Source: an uncultured Actinomycetes bacterium (lineage in GTDB: Bacteria > Actinomycetota > Acidimicrobiia > IMCC26256 > PALSA-555). Taken from it: a stretch of 34,676 nucleotides of DNA. The DNA lies in NCBI GenBank assembly GCA_903899845.1, contig CAIUKV010000006.1:1-34676 (forward strand). Direction: 5' to 3'. The number at the start of each line of letters is the position of its first letter. The first letter of the stretch is position 1. Of this stretch, positions 33,166-34,676 are shown in pieces. Position numbers and translations under genes: made by a program. The notes beneath the pieces were generated by a model. That model was not told the DNA's origin and ran no database searches. It saw nothing but the letters and a program-made list of their open reading frames with translations.

Positions 33166-33192
33166 TTAGCACTCGCACGCTCGGAGTGCTAA
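33166..33192. promoter_or_regulatory. CIRCE operator (HrcA site)
   Basis: Perfect CIRCE: TTAGCACTC (33166-33174), 9-nt spacer, GAGTGCTAA (33184-33192). HrcA binds this inverted repeat and represses chaperonin genes until heat stress. It covers the predicted transcription start of groES. Confidence 0.97.
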
Positions 33193-33196
33193 CGCC

Positions 33197-33225
33197 AAGA
33201 TACCCGGCGCTCCCGGAACCAGCAA
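33197..33225 (-). promoter_or_regulatory. Sigma-A-type promoter of groES
   Basis: On the minus strand TTGCTG (33220-33225), a 17-bp spacer and TATCTT (33197-33202) form a standard -35/-10 promoter. The CIRCE element starts 4 bp downstream, where the transcript would begin. The leader to the ATG is about 120 nt and includes the inverted repeat TCGATC/GATCGA at 33096-33113. Confidence 0.7.
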
Positions 33226-33226
33226 G

Positions 33227-33257
33227 CCGGACCCGGGCCGGACCCGGGCCGGACCCG
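33227..33257. repeat. 11-bp tandem repeat, nearly three copies
   Basis: CCGGACCCGGG occurs at 33227-33237 and 33238-33248, with a third incomplete copy after it. It lies between the groES promoter and the stop of tsaD. A GC-rich CCGGCC/GGCCGG region follows and may fold as the tsaD terminator, but no T-tract is present. Confidence 0.8.
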
Positions 33258-33285
33258 ACCCCGGCCGGCGGGGGCCGGGCCGGCG

Positions 33286-34302
33286 TCAGCCCGGGCCCAG
33301 CCCGAGGCCGGGGTCGACCCCGGCGTCGAGCGGGGTGGGCCCGTCGGCGACCAGCCGCACCGCCCCGGTCGCGGCGATCATCGCGGCGTTGTCGGTGCAG
33401 AGCGCGGGCGGGGGGAGGAACACGGCCCGGCCGGTCTCCGCCGCCAGCGCCGCCGTGCGCTCCCGCAGCCGCGAGTTCGCCGCCACCCCCCCGCCGAGCA
33501 CGAGGGTCGCCGCGCCGGCGGCGTCGGCGGCCAGGGCCAGCTTCGAGACGAGCTGGTCCACGACCGCCTCCTGGAAGCTCGCGGCGACGTCGGCGACCGC
33601 GACGTCGGGGTGGGCCCGGACGTGCTGCACCACGGCGGTCTTCAGCCCCGAGAAGGAGCAGTCCAGCGTGCCCGGCATCGCGCGGGGGTAGGCGACGGCC
33701 CCCGGGTCGCCGGTCCGGGCCAGGCGGTCGATCACCGGGCCCCCGGGGTAGCCGAGGCCGAGGAAGCGGGCCACCTTGTCGAACGCCTCGCCCGCGGCGT
33801 CGTCGACCGTTCCGCCGAGCACCCGGTGGGTCCCGGGCGCATCGACGCCGACCAGCAGCGTGTGGCCCCCCGACACCAGGAGCACCGCCAGGGGCGTGCC
33901 GAGCTCGGGCTGCTCGAGCCAGCCCGCGTTGCAGTGCGCCTCGAGGTGGTTCACGCCGACGTACGGCACCCCGGCCACCAGGGCCAGCGCCTTGGCCGCG
34001 CTCACCCCCACGAGGAGGGCGCCGGCCAGGCCGGGCCCGCTCGTCGCCGCCACCGCGTCGATGCGGTCGAGCCCGACGCCGGCCTCGGCGAGGGCGTCCG
34101 CGACCACGGGCACGATCCACTCCACGTGGGCCCGGCTCGCGACCTCGGGCACCACCCCGCCGTAGCGCGCGTGCAGGTCGACCTGGCTCGACACGACCGA
34201 CGACCGGATCCGCAGGCCGATCGGCGCCGACGCGCCCGGTGGCACCTCGACCACCGCGGCCGCGGTCTCGTCGCACGAGGTCTCGATGCCGAGGACGAGC
34301 AT
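33286..34302 (-). CDS. tsaD: tRNA N6-threonylcarbamoyladenosine transferase
   Basis: The 338-aa TsaD transfers the threonylcarbamoyl group to A37 of ANN-decoding tRNAs, working with TsaB and TsaE. MLVLGIETSCDETAAAVVE is the canonical N-terminus, HARYGGVVPEVASRAHVE follows, and the metal-binding His119 and His123 are in VNHLEAHCNAGW. VLLVSGGHTLLV, GEAFDKVARFLGLGYPGG and CSFSGLKTAV are intact, and LVLGGGVAANSRLR and CTDNAAMIAATGA close the ASKHA site. The ATG at 34302 shares its A with the stop of rimI (TGATG), so the two are translationally coupled. A longer open frame upstream shadows rimI. Confidence 0.97.
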   Translation of the reverse strand: MLVLGIETSCDETAAAVVEVPPGASAPIGLRIRSSVVSSQVDLHARYGGVVPEVASRAHVEWIVPVVADALAEAGVGLDRIDAVAATSGPGLAGALLVGVSAAKALALVAGVPYVGVNHLEAHCNAGWLEQPELGTPLAVLLVSGGHTLLVGVDAPGTHRVLGGTVDDAAGEAFDKVARFLGLGYPGGPVIDRLARTGDPGAVAYPRAMPGTLDCSFSGLKTAVVQHVRAHPDVAVADVAASFQEAVVDQLVSKLALAADAAGAATLVLGGGVAANSRLRERTAALAAETGRAVFLPPPALCTDNAAMIAATGAVRLVADGPTPLDAGVDPGLGLGPG

Positions 34303-34676
34303 CAGCGCTCCGACTCGTAGACGGTGGCACCGGGGACCCGGCCCTCGAGGCCCTCCAGCAGACGCGCGTACTCGGGCGCGTCGATGTCGTGGACCCACAT
34401 GATGAGCGCGTCCTCGTTGGTCTCGGGGTAGTACCGCGTGCGGACCCCGACCGGCGCGAAGCCGAAGCGGCGGTAGAGGTCCTGGGCACCCTGGTTCGAC
34501 ATGCGGACCTCCAGCGTGAGGTGACGACCGCCCCGGACGAGCGCCTCCCGGGCCAGCGCCACCATCAGGCGCGTCGCGACCCCCCGGCGGTGCCACGCGG
34601 GATCGACCGCGATCGTGGTCACGTGGGCGTCCTCGAAGCTCGACATCAGCCCGGCGTACCCCACGACCTCACGGCC
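34302..34676 (-). CDS. rimI: Ribosomal protein S18-alanine N-acetyltransferase, 5' end cut
   Basis: The visible 124 C-terminal residues form the GNAT acetyltransferase core; the first part lies beyond the window. VVGYAG is the central strand, TIAVDPAWHRRGVATRLM is motif A with the acetyl-CoA pyrophosphate loop (R-R-G-V-A), LTLEVRMSNQGAQDLYRRFGF is motif B, and GVRTRYYPETNEDALIMW is the typical RimI ending. The tail of about 27 residues after it is longer than in E. coli. RimI acetylates ribosomal protein S18; next to tsaD this assignment is more likely than a general GNAT. Upstream one would expect tsaB. Confidence 0.92.
   Translation of the reverse strand, partial: GREVVGYAGLMSSFEDAHVTTIAVDPAWHRRGVATRLMVALAREALVRGGRHLTLEVRMSNQGAQDLYRRFGFAPVGVRTRYYPETNEDALIMWVHDIDAPEYARLLEGLEGRVPGATVYESER

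Overview
This window is a contiguous piece of a very GC-rich bacterial chromosome (clearly above 65% G+C, with GC-biased third codon positions and many GTG starts). Gene content and order point to an actinobacterium, and I would guess the class Acidimicrobiia. The evidence is a DUF2505 protein, two luciferase-like F420/flavin oxidoreductases, a GuaB3-type IMPDH homologue, a CIRCE-controlled groES next to tsaD-rimI, and a pcrA / sucC-sucD / membrane protein / purN-purH-folD / mdh neighbourhood that matches conserved actinobacterial synteny. The family assignment is certain only to 'high-GC actinobacterium'; the class is an inference. I see no rRNA, tRNA, CRISPR array, transposase, integrase or phage gene.

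Layout. 1-13.1 kb is an accessory metabolic region of short, mostly single-gene units on both strands: a membrane protein cut by the window edge, a DUF2505 protein, an F420-type LLM oxidoreductase, two alpha/beta hydrolases, a degenerate HD-fold protein, a second LLM oxidoreductase, an uncharacterised 250-aa protein, an acyl-CoA synthetase with a rhodanese, GlpD, a secreted protein, a sulfotransferase, a MOSC protein and an uncharacterised 170-aa protein. 13.1-24.0 kb is core metabolism: mdh, a J-domain protein, a zinc-ribbon membrane microprotein, folD, purH, purN, a four-TM protein, sucD, sucC, a small membrane-anchored protein that looks like a Rieske fold without cluster ligands, and pcrA/uvrD. 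24.1-27.7 kb is a hydantoinase/oxoprolinase pair (hyuA-hyuB) whose second gene carries in-frame tandem repeats at both ends. 27.7-34.7 kb is housekeeping on the minus strand: dtd, a class I fructose-bisphosphate aldolase, guaA, guaB3, a CoA-type Nudix hydrolase, groES, tsaD and rimI (cut by the window edge).

Genes working together. purN, purH and folD form a translationally coupled purine/one-carbon unit (PurN and PurH use the 10-formyl-tetrahydrofolate that FolD makes). sucC-sucD and mdh are TCA-cycle enzymes. guaA and guaB3 belong to guanine nucleotide synthesis. TsaD and RimI sit together as in many bacteria. Five gene pairs overlap by GTGA (stop TGA within start GTG): acyl-CoA synthetase/rhodanese, purN/purH, folD/zinc ribbon, sucC/sucD and hyuA/hyuB.

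The most general unexplained pattern is regulatory. Sixteen genes or operons have a TANNNT-like hexamer ending only 6-8 nt before the start codon, and most of these lack a Shine-Dalgarno sequence, which is the signature of leaderless mRNAs. Other points of interest are a 23-bp tandem array of palindromic sites upstream of purN, a palindrome covering the glpD -10 box, a long hairpin on each side of dtd, the repeat-built tails of HyuB, the ligand-less Rieske-like protein, and an orphan groES. I did not find a convincing new multi-gene system such as a defence or biosynthetic island. No gene-free stretch exceeds 300 bp; the longest are 18190-18429 and 21028-21237.
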